From Ulvibacterium sp039819225 (GTDB taxonomy: Bacteria; Bacteroidota; Bacteroidia; Flavobacteriales; Flavobacteriaceae): a stretch of 14,272 nt of DNA. Of this stretch, positions 14,091 through 14,272 are shown in pieces. Positions within the stretch are counted from its first letter, which is position 1. Each line of letters starts with the position of its first letter. The position numbers and the translations under genes are program-made. The notes beneath the pieces were generated by a model. It did no database searches. It saw nothing but the letters and a program-made list of their open reading frames with translations, and was not told where the DNA came from. The stretch lies in contig JBCBSN010000103.1 in NCBI GenBank assembly GCA_039819225.1, positions 1 to 14,272 of the forward strand, in the 5' to 3' direction.

Positions 14091-14272
14091 ATGGAAAAAG
14101 AACCCGATTTAAATTCGATAATAAAGTTTTTTTTAGAGGGCCATTCTTTTGCCCGCCAAACATCGAATTATTTACATCAAGTTTCAACTCTTAAAGACGA
14201 AACTGAGGAAGAATATTTAGTTCGACGATTAAGCTTAATAACAGCAGCATTGGAAGAAATAGAGGAAGACCT
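14091..14272 (+). CDS. Unidentified protein, N-terminal part (runs off right edge)
   Basis: ATG at 14091, immediately preceded by an in-frame TAA (14088-14090), opens a frame that stays open for 60 codons to the edge. It begins MEKEPDLNSIIKFFLEGHSF and continues with an acidic, helical-looking stretch (DETEEEYLVRRL; ALEEIEED). There is no signal peptide or membrane segment, so it is probably cytoplasmic. The codons are visibly more AT-rich (TTA, AAA, ATA, GAA) than those of the ORF6N and sulfatase genes, which may point to a different origin. No domain is recognised from this portion. Confidence 0.6.
   Translation, partial: MEKEPDLNSIIKFFLEGHSFARQTSNYLHQVSTLKDETEEEYLVRRLSLITAALEEIEED

Noticed and set aside
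1..14272. tRNA, rRNA, CRISPR array, transposase or integrase
   Set aside because: No cloverleaf, rRNA motif, regularly spaced repeat or DDE/tyrosine-recombinase motif was seen on either strand.

Overview
The window looks like an accessory stretch of a Bacteroidota chromosome, most likely a marine-type Flavobacteriaceae. It carries a SusC/SusD outer-membrane uptake pair, two ECF-sigma/FecR signalling modules of the Bacteroidota type, a lipoprotein arylsulfatase, no recognisable Shine-Dalgarno sites and short inverted-repeat intergenic elements. All identifications rest on motif recognition; no database search was possible.

Left part (1-1938): an ECF sigma factor (831-1397, minus) is followed by the start of a FecR anti-sigma gene that runs off the left edge (1-516, minus). 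The unusually long 314-base gap between them holds a 194-base element with 16-base terminal inverted repeats. Upstream of the sigma gene, 1440-1788 holds what looks like a decayed membrane-protein gene scattered over three frames.

Middle part (1939-4708): a secreted two-domain phosphoesterase (GDPD/AIM6-like plus alkaline phosphatase) and a YieH-like HAD phosphatase lie on the plus strand. They are separated by a 166-base MITE-like element with 23-base inverted ends. A possible remnant of a secreted-protein gene lies on the minus strand behind the HAD gene.

Core (4709-13200): a polysaccharide-utilisation-locus-like unit. On the minus strand, fecR (11335-12483), susC with an N-terminal STN signalling domain (7802-11179), susD (6255-7790) and a sulfatase (4709-6139) run in order. 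The partner ECF sigma gene (12595-13200) is divergent. The inferred circuit is: ligand binds the SusC/D pair, the STN domain signals to periplasmic FecR, the sigma factor is released, and the operon is induced. The only enzyme in the operon is a sulfatase and the flanking genes are phosphoesterases, so ester removal rather than glycan backbone cleavage is what is encoded here.

Right part (13197-14272): a possible 45-residue secreted small protein (minus, GTG start), then an ORF6N-domain gene broken by one amber codon that coincides with the edge of a perfect 27-base palindrome. These are followed by a possible 3' gene remnant, an intrinsic terminator, and the start of an unidentified AT-rich gene running off the right edge.
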